In this document: piece by piece, positions 14,301 to 27,261 of the stretch
Layout of the letters: every line of letters begins with the position of its first letter
How positions within the stretch are numbered: position 1 is the first letter of the stretch
Assembly (NCBI GenBank): GCA_013368445.1
Contig: JAACJO010000014.1
Coordinates: forward strand, 806,001 to 870,000
From: Leucocoprinus leucothites
Lineage: Eukaryota > Basidiomycota > Agaricomycetes > Agaricales > Agaricaceae
Direction of reading: 5' to 3'
DNA: 64,000 bases
The notes under the pieces: model-generated
Databases searched by the model: none
Told to the model about the DNA's origin: nothing
What the model saw: only the letters and a program-made list of their open reading frames with translations
Position numbers and translations under genes: made by a program

Positions 14301-14330
14301 AAGGTTGAAACCAGAATGTGTGTTACCCAT
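8334..14330 (-). CDS. VPS15: VPS15 serine/threonine kinase-like regulatory subunit of the VPS34 PI3-kinase complex
   Basis: VPS15 scaffolds the VPS34-VPS30 complexes that make PI3P on endosomes and autophagic membranes. The N-terminus, MGNTHSGFNL, carries the Gly-2 used for myristoylation in this family. The kinase domain follows: a VKVFIKPDPG lysine strand, HGDIKSEN catalytic loop and DFASYKP in place of DFG, with YIAPERFY; these departures are normal for VPS15. HEAT repeats follow (for example VPYIVDLLHDESALVRAAAL near 12.5 kb and two more near 11.8-12.1 kb), then a Ser/Pro-rich linker (10.1-10.9 kb) and C-terminal WD40 repeats (9.9-8.3 kb, with KIWDTARL, RFWDLGRI). The last exon, reached by an intron at 8604-8626 or so, ends in IDSPFRGG...KVWRVDQ before the stop at 8334-8336. 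More than ten introns; estimated length about 1,450-1,500 residues. Start chosen from the Met-Gly myristoylation signal. It is divergent from the DUF1308 gene, sharing about 650 bp. Confidence 0.93.
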
Positions 14331-14983
14331 GTCAAAAAGCTACAGTGCAATTATGTTGGTGGATCTAAGTGAGATGTGGCTCTAGGGCATTATCATGATG
14401 TGCAGGTATCAAGAAAGAATCAAAGTTGCGAAAGAGAGTGGCCAAGTGCTAAAGCAATTGATGGAGGTTTCCTCGTATGTCACTGTCGGTTGGGGTCCTT
14501 GTTTGTCCTCAGGGACACAACCAAATACCTACAGGTCCCTAGTTTGTACAGCTCTCGGTTCTGTTCTTCACCTGAGGTCCTTACACTCTGACTCCGGTTG
14601 ATAGCGTCGGTAGCACGAAAGGCGGTGCTTGACTTGAAGTGACTCTCCCCTAGCGGCTTCAGCTTTGGGATGGTTACTTGTCATAATTGATCAAATGAGG
14701 AATGTTAACAACATTTGAAGCTTTTAGGACATGCTTTTACGGATATCTATTGACAGATTTGAAATACCAGTGAAATTTAGTCACCAAAAATCGACTCCAT
14801 TGACTCCAACTATCCCCTGTAAAGAACCCGCATTATTAACCACCCACTGCTACCAAACGTCCACCCCTCAATATGAGTCAATCCTCGGTGATGCGATGCC
14901 ACTATTTTTATCTCACTTGTTGAGCTTTAGCTCTTGATCATCTACTTTCACCATCCAAGTTCATAGCCATCTCAGTGTCCCCG

Positions 14984-16993
14984 ATGACTGCTGAATTTCA
15001 CCCTGAACTTCAACACCTCCGCTTGAAGCTCCAAGAAATTTATGCAGCCTCTGCTCATTTCCGTCCCCTATCCCTGAAACCGCCCATTCTTGATTCCTCC
15101 ATCGAGAAGAATAACGAGTCTTCGGACGACTCCCCTTGGACACACCAGGAACAAATACCTGGATTACGCCAGCTTCGAGAGTCTATTCGTCTCGATCTCG
15201 ACGTTTTAGATAAAGTGGGTGGAACCAATCTAAGTCCGGCGCCCATCCACAATTGAATTTCCTCCAGTAGTTCCTCGATGACGGATCATCTGTCTCTTTG
15301 CCGCCCCTATCCACAAACGCACCGTACCTAATCGCTGTCTGGAATGAGCTTATTTGCGCCAAAAGTCCAGTTGTCAGTGTCTTCAAGATGTTTGACATCC
15401 GAGTCGGCAATTCCGTCAATCAAGGAACCGCGCATGGGAAGCGCAACGGGAAAAAGTCTTCAGCTGGAGTCAAGGTCGATATAGTGGCCGAAAATGGGCG
15501 TCAATGGATCAGGGTCAATACGTGAGTGCCTGGTAATTTCTTCTGTATAAATCCCTTTGAGGGATTAATATTTCTATTATAGGATCAAAAATGCAAGGAT
15601 CCAAGCAGAATTTCGAGAGATCGATTCGTACTTGACCGATGACGAATCTGGCGAAGAGTACGAAGGAATGCCACCTACTCTCGCTCAGAAACAGTTTGAC
15701 AACTCTGTCCTTCGAATGGGTCGATCGCTGCTTCAGGCTGCTGAAGCCAATCCCATTGAAGGGACCTCCGAAATTCCTCGTATTACTTTAAGATTAACAC
15801 GCCTCGACCCTTCACCTGACAATGTTGACCGTCGGATCGCTCAGACAATTCGTCTGCTGCGTGAAATGAACATCGACGTAGAGCTCGGCGAGCGGGGTGA
15901 CGCTGAGTTGACCAAAAACCTACCTTCACTTCCCCCCTCTCCGTCATCCCAGCCTCCTCTCCATCCAACCCGCCGCATTGCACTCGATCTATCAGCCCTG
16001 ATCGCACTGGTATCCGATCTCACTCATTTCCCACTTCCGACCACCCTGGAAGAGGCCAACAGGCGGTTTATCCCTCCCCAAGAGTACCGTGAGTGGAAAG
16101 AAACGCGCCTTGAGCATAAAAAGCCCCAAGACAAAATATCGAAAGCGCTCCCAGAACGTTCCATCGAAGATCTTCCAAAAGTATACGTCAAACAAGCTAG
16201 GGCTCTTACAAGACAGCTACTTCAGGAAATGGTCAAGGGTATGATACAGGAGATCCACGACCAGCTGTCTGAAGTATTGAATGGAGATCTATCACAAGTA
16301 GAATTCTGGACCACTCCCGACGCACGATCTCGTTGCCTACTGATTGTTAACAAAATTGGAGGGGAAAACGAAAAGCGCCGTGTACGCGCGCTTCTCGAAC
16401 ACGGTGCTGACCTCGACGGAGGGATTCAAGCATACTGGAAAGATTCTCGTTATCCGCCACAATTCCTCCCAATCTTGCCCATCAAAATCTTCCCGACATC
16501 CTCCAACCCCAATCCTTCACTCGTCCTCAAGGAGGAAGCTTATTCCAGATCCAGTTCATCTGCTTTCTCCAAGGTGTTGAAGAAGACCTGCGAGTACATT
16601 CTCGCACAAGAGATCGTCCCGGATCCACGCACACTCAATGGCATTGACTCAACAGAGTCCCAAGCGGTTGATGATGAAACAGGCGAAATTCAGCGGGCCG
16701 CTGTCACTAAAGTTAATCCCCGGTTGACGGCTCACACCGTGCAGTCCATGCTTTGGGGAGCCGAACTGGGATGGACTACCTTAACTGGGAACAAATCAAG
16801 TGTTAAGGCTATCCTCCGTGAGATCAGAGCCGCAAGGGTTTCTGGGCGACTAGGTGAAGAGGATATGGAATGCTGCGTTGGTTCGGGACGCTCCGACCCT
16901 GAGGATGCAAATGGTGGCGTCGCAGCGTTGTGGGTCGTCGACCCCCGTAGTCTAGCTGAAGGGATGTCAAGTCTACCTCCTATTGAGTACTAG
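14984..16993 (+). CDS. DUF1308 (UPF0415/C7orf25-like) protein
   Basis: Conserved eukaryotic protein of unclear function. Exons 14984-15214, 15271-15521 and 15583-16993 give 630 residues. The N-terminal half is helical and charged (FHPELQHLRLKLQEIY). The C-terminal DUF1308 region starts near residue 290 with IALDLSALIALVSDLTHF and includes the FWTTPDARSRCLLIVNKIGG and NPRLTAHTVQSMLWGAELGWTT-type segments seen in this family, ending in PPIEY. The second intron interrupts RVNTIKNARI and is phase 2. A GTG-initiated extension exists upstream, but the ATG at 14984 is the first methionine in frame and is used here. The gene is convergent with the Ser/Pro-rich gene; the stop codons lie about 310 bp apart. 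Confidence 0.75.
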
Positions 16994-17305
16994 TACTCCG
17001 GGATGAACACGTTTCAACCATGCAGCAGTAGTGTGTTGGCATGACAGTTATGACAAGGTTGACCACGACCAGACGACGACCTGAATTTGCAAAGAAGGGG
17101 ATATCCATGACTAAGTACAAATGATGAAGTACTAAAAAACAATAATGAATGACTGCATAGGGTATGGATGAGCGCCAGGCAGAGATGCAAGAAAAAGATG
17201 ATGATGTGCATGGGGTATGAATGAGTGACATGTGTGTATGAAAAGCGAGAAGACGAGATAAAACGAAGAAGAAAAAAACCAAACGAATGACTGAGTAGAC
17301 ATTGA

Positions 17306-19517
17306 TCACAGTTGACGTAGCGCTTTGAGCACGTTCGAGTAATTCTGCTCCTCCCACCGCTGCCCGTTCTTCTCCAACACCCAGGCTCTAGTAGCCCTTT
17401 TGACACGAGACGCCTCTTGGTAAGTGACAACATTCTGTAGCGCCCAACCAATATGCGCCTCCTCCAGATCATCCAGCTCCTCCAATATACTATCTTCCTC
17501 AGAATCCGCTTTGCCACCGTCCCCCGACGATAACGACGATTTGTCATCTAGCCCCTCCTCAACAGCGAGATCGACTGGTATCGCTGAGGCGGTAATATTA
17601 GCTGATGTCTCACTAAATGAGGCTTCGGTCATAGATCCTTCCTCCTCCACATACCCCGCACTATCACCATGTTGATGCGTTTCTTCGGAGGTATCATCAT
17701 GCAGGTAAATCGCCTGAGGGCGTCCGGCCCGTGAGCGAAGGCTTGCCTTCAGAATCTCTGCGTCCCGGAATGTGGGAGCGGGCGCAGGTGCGGATCGAGC
17801 ACTTGGGAGTACACCAAACCTGACATCAACTTTCTTTCCCATCGCACATTGAGTAACGTTAGAAGGGTGGGACCTCGGTGGGGGCCGCCGGGATATGGTT
17901 GGACGCGTATCAAGTAAATCTGGCGTGATCTCCTCGCCGAGCATTTTGCTTAATTTTGATGCCTGATGGCGTTTGGCGGTCATAGGTGATGGAGGTAAGG
18001 GCATATCTGGTGACAAGGGGCTCGGAGAGCAAGAGGAGTTGGCGGTAATTGTGAGGATGGGGGCTAGGAGCGGACGTTTGGAAATGTTTGGTTTGTCTGA
18101 AAGCTTGTCAAGGTCGAGTTCTGTCGAGGATCTTGGAGAGGAAGTCGCTACTGATGTGATTGAGGTGGAGCCGCTGGACGAGGGAGATGACGTAGTTGAA
18201 GACGAGGAAGTTCGAGGGGAGATGTTGAGCAGGGGTATAGGATCCACGGGAGAGGTATATGGAGGTGGCACAGGGGGTCGAGGAAGAGGTCTGATCTGGC
18301 GTTGAATAGGCGGAAGTGGAGGAAGGGGGCGCGTGTTCCTCGCGGCGGCAGGGGCAGTTTGAGGTGTGGTTGGGAGATCGAAAGCTTTCGAAGCTCCTTC
18401 CCAATCCCCAGTAGATGTGAGGACCAGACTAGCTGGTTTGGGTCGTTTTGGTATGTCGTTTGTTGATACAGCAGTAGCGTCCGAGTCTGGGCGATCGCGA
18501 AAGCGGCTCGAAGCAGCATCCGACGCGTACTCGAGCGAAGTCGTATCCTCTGATAATAGCATACTGGCATCGTCCGGCCACCTGAATTCTGCTTCCCCAT
18601 CCCCCATTTCCGATCGACAGTAGGCATCCAGGAATGACGATATCAGTGATCTTCCGTCAGTATCAACTGAATCACGACGCATCGCGAAATACGTTTCTGT
18701 ACCAGCAGCGGCCTGCGTTGTATTCGCGTATGGATGACCAGGAATTCTTGGACTGCCCTTGAGGGATGGCATGGTGGTAGTTTTGTAAGAAGTGCTGTTT
18801 GCTTTGATCGGCGCCCTTTTTCCCTGGACGCCACAGGCTGGGGGCGCTGATGGGGACTCTTTTTTAAACAGGCTCACGTGTGCCTTTGAATCCACTTGTC
18901 CAGCTGCGAGTGCGCTGACTGTGACTGAAATAATATTTTTGGCCCCTACTCCTGTCTTGGTGGGAGGACACTTGTCAAGAGGAGCAAAGGCGTTTGATGA
19001 CATTAATTCCGTTTTATCCTTGGTTACCGGGAAGTCTAGATCGGGTCGTCTTTGTGTTAGAACAAGCACATATCGTATTGGATTAGGTCCCAAACTCACT
19101 AGCTGAAGTCGCTCTTCTCAGACCCTCTGAGGCTCGTTGCGTTTCATCAGCACTCCTTGTCCTCACTTTAGGCGTTTGTGGGCGCGAAGGTGAGGAGTGG
19201 ATAGGGGCTGAGTTTCGCATACTGGACGTCATAACGCCGCTCGCAGTTGACGGGCGATGTCCAAAGATTTTTCGCTGTCGAGGGGGAGATAACGGCGTAT
19301 GGTATTGTGGCGGCTCTTGTGGTGCAGGAGGGTCATCGTACTGGAGGGAGCCGAACGCACGACGGATCATGGTGGCCTCGCTGTAGAAATCGTCGAGTTT
19401 GGATGAGGGGAAGGAGGAGTTATGGACAACATGCCGGCTCATAATATAAGTTCCTTCGACGGGAAAATGGACGCCAAGGGCTGCCTCGTTTGAACCCAAA
19501 TGACCTTGTCCCTGCAT
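17306..19517 (-). CDS. Ser/Pro-rich protein of unknown function
   Basis: Two exons (19100-19517 and 17306-19035) separated by a 64-bp intron with a GTGAGT donor and a CTAAC branch site give 715 residues. Most of the protein is predicted to be disordered: long runs of Ser, Pro and Thr, including PPLPPIQRQIRPLPRPPVPPP, which resembles SH3- or WW-binding proline stretches. A short, probably folded C-terminal segment (HIGWALQNVVTYQEASRVKRATRAW) looks conserved and mixed helical. I do not recognise a named domain. The upstream frame contains no earlier methionine joined by an obvious intron, so the ATG at 19517 is taken as the start, but a further 5-prime exon cannot be excluded. Convergent neighbour of the DUF1308 gene. 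Confidence 0.7.
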
Positions 19518-20165
19518 ACTTCCATAGCTACGAGGGAGATCGAATTTTTCCCATTAGGAAAATTCAGGTTCACCGGCCCAATTGATACGATGACTGTCAC
19601 CCCTAGTTAAGCACCGAGAGGACGGAGGTTCGCAACCATATTACAACCTTGACTCGGAGTAGAGTGCCGGCCCATTGCCGGCATGATTCCTCGGAGACCG
19701 TAAAGCTCTGAATGAAAAAATAGGAGAAAGGAGAGCTCATAACCGAATTGCCATGTTTCGTATTAGCGAACCCGCATCAAGAGTATGCCTTGTGTGTTGC
19801 TTCTTTCAAATGAATGGGCCCTTTAGGTCACAGAAAACGTTGCATGCACATTCTCATACTGATTACGACGGCGTATTAGCAAACCAATATTTGCGACTAA
19901 AAATGAATGTACACACGGTTGAAGGTAAATAATACTCCATGGGAATTGTGGAGCTTAACCTCTTAGGTCACTTGTCATTTGTAGGCTGTGTTTTTTGTTC
20001 CGATAAGTTAGGGTCACAGCCACCATGTTTGTTGTAGCTTACACAGACCAAAAACGGAAATCATATACCTCCGCCTTTTTCCTGACCACGAGCGAAGTTC
20101 GGTTACCTCACCGCGTTTCTAAGTCAGAGGCTCCCTGGCTTGCAAGCGCCGAGTCAGCGGGATGC
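19518..20165. promoter_or_regulatory. Shared upstream region of divergent genes
   Basis: About 650 bp between the divergently transcribed Ser/Pro-rich gene and the OXLD1-like gene. No coding frame or RNA gene recognised; it must hold both promoters, but I see no motif that I could name with confidence. Confidence 0.35.
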
Positions 20166-20868
20166 ATGCCCATGTCCCTCACTATATTTCACCGATGCAC
20201 ATCTCAAGTTCTCTTTCATGATGTCCAAATTGTTCGGCGTCTTGGCTTCGCCGATCACACTCGAAGTCGAGAACCTCTTTCGCCCGCAGTTCCAAAAAAC
20301 CGTATCAAGAGCCCTACTAGAGGAGGCAGAAATCTACGGGATAGATATCTAACTTTGGAGAAATCGTTGAGGGGAAAAGAAGCGTTAACAAGGAGCCGAC
20401 ACGATCAACATCAATCGTCAGCTGCCAACCTATCTACCAACCCAACTTTGACCACATCCTCCAAAATCCCAACGTTCAAAGGTTTTATCATACCACTGGA
20501 ACCCGTACCGCCTGAATCAGATGGTATGGACCTTCCTCACGTTTCTCAATCGACAGAGTACTCATCCCTACTCTTCAGAATGTTGTATGTCAGGCTGCGC
20601 TGTCTGCGTATATGATCTCTACGAAGAGTCTTTGGAGGCCTACAATGAGGCCGTCGAAGATCTTCGTACAAAGCTCGTCGCCGTAAATATACCCGAAGAC
20701 GAATGGCCGAAACACATCCGAACTAGGAGACAAACTGGTTCAAATACCCAACCGGCCAAATTCGCCAGCGTCGTTATGAGCGCCTTTGAAGAGATGGAAC
20801 GGAGACTGAAGGAGAAGCACCCTGCGCCGGGGACGAATGCCACCGATTTCAATACACCTGGTAGCTAG
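20166..20868 (+). CDS. Oxidoreductase-like (OXLD1-type) mitochondrial protein
   Basis: Exons 20166-20523 and 20579-20868 join to 215 residues. The diagnostic part spans the intron: FKGFIIPLEPVPPESDE followed by CCMSGCAVCVYDLYEESL, the four-cysteine CCxSGCxxCVxDxY pattern of the oxidoreductase-like N-terminal domain (Pfam PF09791). The tail is charged and helical (FASVVMSAFEEMERRLKEK). The N-terminus from the ATG at 20166 (or 20172) is rich in Arg, Ser and hydrophobic residues with few acids, compatible with a mitochondrial presequence. Human OXLD1 is mitochondrial; the biochemical activity of the family is not established despite its name. The start is the less certain end: an ATG at 20025 in the same frame would add 47 residues. 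Confidence 0.78.
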
Positions 20869-21090
20869 ACCGTTTACCATCCCAACGCTTAACGGAATTT
20901 GATTAAATCATAGCGTAGTTGGGGATCCTCGGACCAAGAATACCTATAGACGCCCTCTAGAATCTCGGGCACAATTTGATTGGAAGGAATTCTGGGAAGG
21001 AATCAGGTGGTTGCTATTCAGCAGTCGTTGACGTGTTGTCAACTGGTACGATTTCAAGCTTAGAGGTATATATCAATTAATGAAACATAT

Positions 21091-24000
21091 CTATCCAAAC
21101 AACTGCTTCGCCCTGCAGAGAGAATCTTAGCTTCAGACAATTGCGGCTGCGAGCGGTCGCGTTCACTTACGCAAACTCCCAGAGCGCCTGTGGCTTATTG
21201 TAGGTCTCGGCAGTATAGTTGAAGCGGACTAAAAGCCGGTTAGTACATAGTTCGTGTGTACGTGTGTACCTAGATGGCACTTAGGTCATGCTTACATGTT
21301 GGCAGCTCCGACTCGTATGCTGTACAGGTTCCGGACGGTTTAATTTAATTCATGGCATGAATGAAGGGACCTACCAATGGGCACGTTTTCGTCAAAGAAA
21401 CTCCAAGCTAGTAGTGTTGTCTCGGTGCTTAGTTGATAACCCCTTACCAAACGTTGTACTCACCTGTCCTCCAATTATGACTGTGGAAATCTTTCAACGC
21501 GAAGTAAAGAACATAAGAGGAAGCCATGACTCACCGGAAATTTCCTGACACCAGCCTAGTGCAGTGTTTCAGCGGATTCAGATCAAATTGAAAAAACTAA
21601 AGCAAACTTACAGATCGGGAGGAGCATGCGGATCCTTTGGAGGGGGTCAGTCCTTAATCCCGATAATACACAAAAATGTCACTCACATCCTTTACCCCCG
21701 CCGTCTTGATCTCGGTATCAAGGTCCGTCCACTCCAAAACCTGGTTCCCAGCCATACCTAGCCATCACAATGCCATCCAGGTCATCGAAAATCATTCCCA
21801 AAGGAAGTTGCAGGGATCATTCCCCGAACGGCAAGGAAGATTGCGAAGCACACAAGTCACCCATACGTTAACATCAGAAATGCCTTCAGAAGCAATCAGC
21901 GCGCCTGGGCGGCCTACTCACCCTTAAATTGCAGCTTCTCTCCAGGTTTGCCACCAAAGACCGCAATTTTGGTCTTATGTCTCTCGTTCATCAGTGTACT
22001 GAACATTGCACATGTGGAAGCACAATTTCCATTGTTCACTGATTGCAATTTCGTTAGCGTTTACGGCGTGCCGAAGGTGTTCATCAAAAAACGTGTCATG
22101 ATGTCGAGGACGAATGTCCACATTTGTGGGGTGTAGCAATGCGATAAGAATTGATTGGTGATGGTGACGATGATGGATAATCAGAAAGTGAGCCGGCGGG
22201 TGATTAGTCGTCTACCCGAAACCGGAGTGCGGGAGTGCCTCACTTACCTATGGCGACTTTGCTGGAGAGGAGAATCCAGGGACGTTAGAGTCGTGCACAC
22301 GAGTGCTGAATGTTTCATAGATTAAAGTGGAAAAGATACGAACCTGAGGTCAAAAGGCGGGTTTCTCGGCACTGGCTGTGAGAATGCAAGTTCGCAGGTA
22401 TCCTGTTATTATGGTCCCAAGCGATAAAAGCCAAAGTCATTAAATGAATAAACTGAATTTCTTCGGAAGTTGGGGAGCGAGACGATACAAATACGTACAT
22501 GGAAGCGCTGAGAAGTCGGATCCTGGCGACCGTTCACAACAAAAGGTAATGAAGGATCGATATAATTGGACGAAGGCGGCATTTGCGTGCCATTCAAGAA
22601 AGCCCCTATTCAGGTTTACAACACAAGGGCACATCAGTAATTTTCGTGATCAGAGAACAACTCCATTGCACCCCGGCCGTTGTTTTTTTTTGGCACAAGA
22701 CCGAGATGAACGGAGTTTCATCATCAAGTGAGGACTTACAGTTATCGGCGGTATAGAAAGTGAATCGAGCGTCGAGACCTAGGTCGATGTCTGCTGCAAC
22801 GATCGTCTGAGCAAGGGGATTCGCTCGGTTAGTCGAAACAAATCCGCTAAAATACAAGTACCCATTGTCAGTTCACATAGAGCGATACATGTTTGTTAGA
22901 TGGCAAATAAGGAGGACTTACGGATAGCCGATTTGGGAGCCTGATAGATACTGATGCAAGAATTGTCCCAAGCATACAAATCCGCCTATCGCAATAATCA
23001 CGAATCAGGGCCCCAGGGGTTAACTCAAGGTGCATCACGGTCAGCGTTAAAGCACACTTACCGCCGTTATTTGTGAGGTCGAGTAGCAATTGACTGACTT
23101 TTGCCTTCTGGAATGCACTGATAGCCGCTACTACATCCGCTTGAAACCTATCAAAATCGCCTGCAAAAGAGCCCAAAAACATCTGAAATAGATAAATACA
23201 AGGTAAGAAACCAGGCGGAGAATATGATCATGGAGACCGCATCGAAGTCAAGGGTAAAAATAGGTAAATGTCAAGATGACCATCATCAATGTATTAGCAT
23301 TTCGGATTTAGACGAGTTGTTTGAGTGCCTTACCACCCCGGTCTTGTTGTCAGGTAAGATGAATGATTTGATGACGCCTTCGCTTCCTGGAACAGATGTC
23401 GTGTTTGGAAGGAAAGGAGGGGGAAGGTTGATGCCGTTGCCGCCTGACTTGTCGATAATTTCTGCCTTGGCTAGTTTACGTGGGAGATCCTGAACTCGGA
23501 AGCCTTTGAGGTCAACGCCATTGGTCAGATCGTTAGCTGCGCAGTTTGCCGCCCAGCTGAATCAGGTTCTTGTTAGTATTGCATATAGAAAAAATAAATT
23601 ACAAGTGAGAGACTGACAAGCTTGGTCCATCAGTGAAAGGAAGACCCAGGTAGTTAGCGAGGAATGGAATATCAACTGATTCAACAGCTCTGGAATGCAC
23701 TGGGATCAACTTCATGTGCAACGAAGTCTGCCTGACAACAGTAGGTCCAGCTAGGTCTCCGATTCGTTGAGAGAAATTGGTACCAGAGACGCGGTAACTG
23801 GAGAAAACGGAGTTAACTCGGACGCCATGATCCAAGTAGTTTCCGGAGACCGTCTTTGCAATGAAGTCGACATAGTCGTAGGGATCTCGTCCTTCGATTT
23901 CAACGACCTTTGCTCCTGCAAGTCGCTTCCAATCGAAGCCTAAGTCATCGAAAAAGCTGGTAAATTCGTCTCCAAGTTGGGATAGAAACTCCACTGAGTC

Positions 24001-24565
24001 GGGTGCAACAAATACACCTTGGACGCCATCAACTTCAATGTTAACGACGGGTGCTGGAAGGATGTTCTGGTAAAGTGTATAGCAATCAGGGAACCAGCCT
24101 AGGAATAGTCAAATGGAGCGTGAAGATATTTTCGTAGGTGCCTTACGAGTATGTCCATCATTCAACTGAGTAGTAAAATCATAGATGGCAATGTTAAAGT
24201 CATAGTCGGTCTAGGGAAATAAGGCGTTGAGAACAGCTTCAGAATAACAAAAGCTGGTGACAGACCTTGAAGTGTGTGTTATTTATCTTAGCCAATGTTT
24301 CACGAATATTGACTGTTGATTCTTGGAAAGGAGGTGGAGACTTAAGGTAATAGTCTTCGAAGGTGAAAAAGTCGAAAACTCGTTCCATATTGGTTAAAAC
24401 GTTCTGGCGGAGTGTTTCGTTGAAAGGAAACGATTTCTGGCAGGCTAAGACATCAGTGGGAGCAGCAAAAGTCTTTCCGGCAACCTTGACGCATGGATCA
24501 GCAGGAGGTGCACCAACGGCGAGGAGAGGCAGAAGTGCCCCGCAGAGGGCAAAGAAAGCACGCAT
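21091..24565 (-). CDS. Secreted peptidase S41-family (CPAF-like) protein
   Basis: Begins with a signal peptide (MRAFFALCGALLPLLAVGAPP) followed by PCVKVAGKTF. The N-terminal domain continues through exons at about 23.6-24.1 kb (PYDYVDFIAKTVSGNYLDHGVR). The S41 fold is seen in AAISAFQKAKVSQLLLDLTNNGG (about 23.1 kb), GFVSTNRANPLAQ.IVAADI (22.8 kb), NGRQDPTSQRFH (22.5 kb) and NGNCASTCAMFSTLMNERH (about 22.0 kb), where the Ser of the CAST segment is the likely nucleophile; then FGGKPGEKLQF, AGNQVLEWTDLDTEIKTAG, LLVSGNFRHNWRTAWSFF and a last short exon ending KQLFG-stop at 21091-21093. At least a dozen small exons, including two of 21 and 17 nt. All junctions that I checked are GT/AG and in frame. 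Probably extracellular or vacuolar; activity on a defined substrate is unknown. Confidence 0.82.
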
Positions 24566-25486
24566 TATGTCCTTTTCCCCACTCTCTGCCTTGACTCGCA
24601 TCCTTATAGAATATGAAATTCCAAGGAATGTCCAGTGGAACAGTTCTTGCTCAGTCGCATGGCTCAAGAATAGTTGATAACCACGCGCTACTGAGTTCGG
24701 GTGCGAGATTGCTGGCGCATATACACTGCGTCCCAGGCCCACGGACTTTGACCTGGCGGCGGATAAATTCCGATAATGGTATAGACGCCATATGGTTGGA
24801 TGTGAGAAGCGCCTTCCCTTTCGCACAGATAAAGCTATTTCCACGTTTTATAGAGGAGGCAGTGGTAAGGTACAGTCATATGAGCTTGTTGTACGCCAGA
24901 TAGAGCCTCTCAAGATAAGAAAGTATTTCAAGAGGATTCTACGATTGGTGGATGGCATACTATAGAAGTATGCTGCTTACCCCCTGGAAAGAAAGGAAAT
25001 CGTGGATCTAGTCTTCGCGAAACTAGCATGAGTGACCTTGATAGGAGAACCTGCATATTCCACGAGAAATATCCGTGAATGAAAGAGCTGAATGAGCGCG
25101 GAACGGGCTTCAAGCTCCAGTGGTGGTCGTGCTCAGAGTCATATAGCTCAGCGCTCAGCCGCTGGGACTGTTCAATGACCCTGAAAACCGCACGTGCTCG
25201 TCGGTCACTAGCCGGTTACGGCACTGTGAACATTGATATTGAAGCTAGAGTCCAACTCACATCCACGTCGTTCCATCCTTCGAGCATGCACAGTTAACCT
25301 GACATCTCTCATCTACTGAGTGTCTCCGTTGCATCCGGGGACAAGGGGTAAATTCAGCACATCAGGCACCTAGACTGAGTTGAACCCTCCGGCAAGAATT
25401 TAACACACGTGAATAGAAATTCATCCGCCGGTATATTGACTCCAAGTTCCGGGATCCAGTTCGAGGTTCCTTATATTTCACTGCAA
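24566..25486. other. Divergent intergenic region, S41 protease / hydrolase
   Basis: About 920 bp between divergent genes. Short open frames on both strands show no family resemblance. The sequence presumably holds promoters for both neighbours; no specific site named. Confidence 0.35.
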
Positions 25487-27261
25487 ATGTTCTCTCTTTC
25501 CTCCATGGTCGCCCTGTCTTATCCTCCAGTCAAACCCTATCAATGGCGAACTATTATTCCTCGGGCAACGATTCCAGTTTACCCTCCTCCGGAACCGCTT
25601 GTATATCCACAGCTACCCTCCCCGCCTCGCCAACTCCCGTCGTCCTCTCAATTCACGCTCACTTCACATATAATACCTGCTACACATCTCCGAACATTAG
25701 CTTATGCTCCGACACCACCGCCACTACCTCCGAACTTGTCGAAAGCTGAGCGAATGGCACAGAACGAGAAAATTCGCGCCCAGCTCCGCATTTTGGGTGC
25801 GCCACCCGTATCTTCCGGACATCCTATGCTTTTATGGATATGCTTGAATCGCTATGTGAGGAAGGGAGCGAAGGGGACGGGATTAACCTTGTTCCTTGCA
25901 CATGCCAACGGGTTTCCAAAGGAGGTACGTCGAGACCTTTTCTCCAGTCAACACCACAGACAACGTTGTCATGAACTATAGATTTGGGAACCTACCATTG
26001 AGTCTGTGGTGAACTCACCCTCAGGCAAATTGGTTGACGAGATCTGGGCTTGGGAAGCGGTACAACACGGCGATTCGGCACTTTTAAACGAAGAATCTTT
26101 GGGATACTTTTGTACGTGTAATATTATCCCTTTATCTGCTGTTCATCTATTGACGGGTTTATAGTCGATTGGGCGGATAATGGGCGTGACATTCTCAATT
26201 TTTTACATTTCTTTATACCTACTTCCCTCACCGACGCTCCTCTCCCAACACACCTCCGACGCGTCGAGCCCGAGGAAACCCAATATAGAAAGACTCACGG
26301 TTTCAAAAATAGAACATTTGTCGGTATTGGGCACTCATATGGAGGGTGCACGACGTGAGTTTCATCAATTTAACCTCTGTTTATGCTCCCTCATACTTTT
26401 CCTGTTACACAGTACCTTTGCAGCTCTAGAGAACCCTAAACTTTTCTCATCCCTTGTCCTAATCGACCCCGTCATTATCAAACCTTACGACAGACAAGAA
26501 CAGGGATTAGCAGATTCACGCACCAACGGCCTTATTTATGGTGCGCTCAACCGCCGCGAATCATGGCCTTCCAAGTACGTCCTTGCGAGTTATAAACTTA
26601 CAACTCCATCCTTAAGTATCTTTGTCTAGGGAAGATGCTCTCGCAAGCTTCAAGCAGAATCCGTTTTTTAGTATCTGGGATCCAGAAGTTCTCAAGATTT
26701 ATGTTGAGTGTGGAATCTACGATACCCAAGATTCCGAAGGCAACCCGATAGCCAGACTCAAGATGCCCGGGATTCAGGAGGCAGTTGTGTTTGCTGCGAC
26801 GCTTACTCAGTTTGAAACGTACCAACGAATCAAAGATTTAGACGAACGGATTGAGCTTCGATGGATTGTGCCCGGTAGACCTGGCGCTGGAGAGTGAGTC
26901 ACAGTTATATTTTTTGCCCTTCGGATGAAACTAACGGAGCGAACGCATTAGGCTCGGCGCCCCTGGATCGACGCATTTGCGAGTATGGGTAAGGCCGAAG
27001 AATTCTTCAAATGTGAGGATACTGAAGGCAGGGCACCTCGTGAGTTTCTCTCTGATGATCTACGTTCCTGTAAATCCTTCATGGCTTTGGATCCAGATGC
27101 CACAAGAAGCGCCTCATGAACTGGGTAAGCCACCAAGTATCGTTTAAACGCGTGTTTCTTGGTGTTGACTTCTTCCTCTTGTTCTGCAAGCACATGAGAT
27201 TAGTAGCTTCATCGAGCGAAAATACGGACATATGTCACGGAATCTCAAGAGTAACTTATAA
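25487..27261 (+). CDS. Alpha/beta-hydrolase (Lpx1-like fungal family)
   Basis: Exons 25487-25924, 25982-26111, 26165-26354, 26413-26574, 26630-26893, 26952-27039, 27097-27124 and 27191-27261 join to 456 residues. The alpha/beta-hydrolase core starts with LTLFLAHANGFPKEIWEPTI (first strand, oxyanion region) and has the nucleophile elbow GIGHSYGG. An acidic residue follows in VLIDPVI, and the catalytic His is in the conserved LKAGHLMPQEAPHE segment near the C-terminus, so the triad looks complete. The N-terminal ~85 residues are Pro/Ser-rich and probably form a lid or linker. The C-terminus, SFIERKYG, is typical of fungal relatives of the peroxisomal lipase-like Lpx1, but no PTS1 tripeptide is seen (ends KSNL), so a peroxisomal location is doubtful. 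Substrate unknown. Confidence 0.82.
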
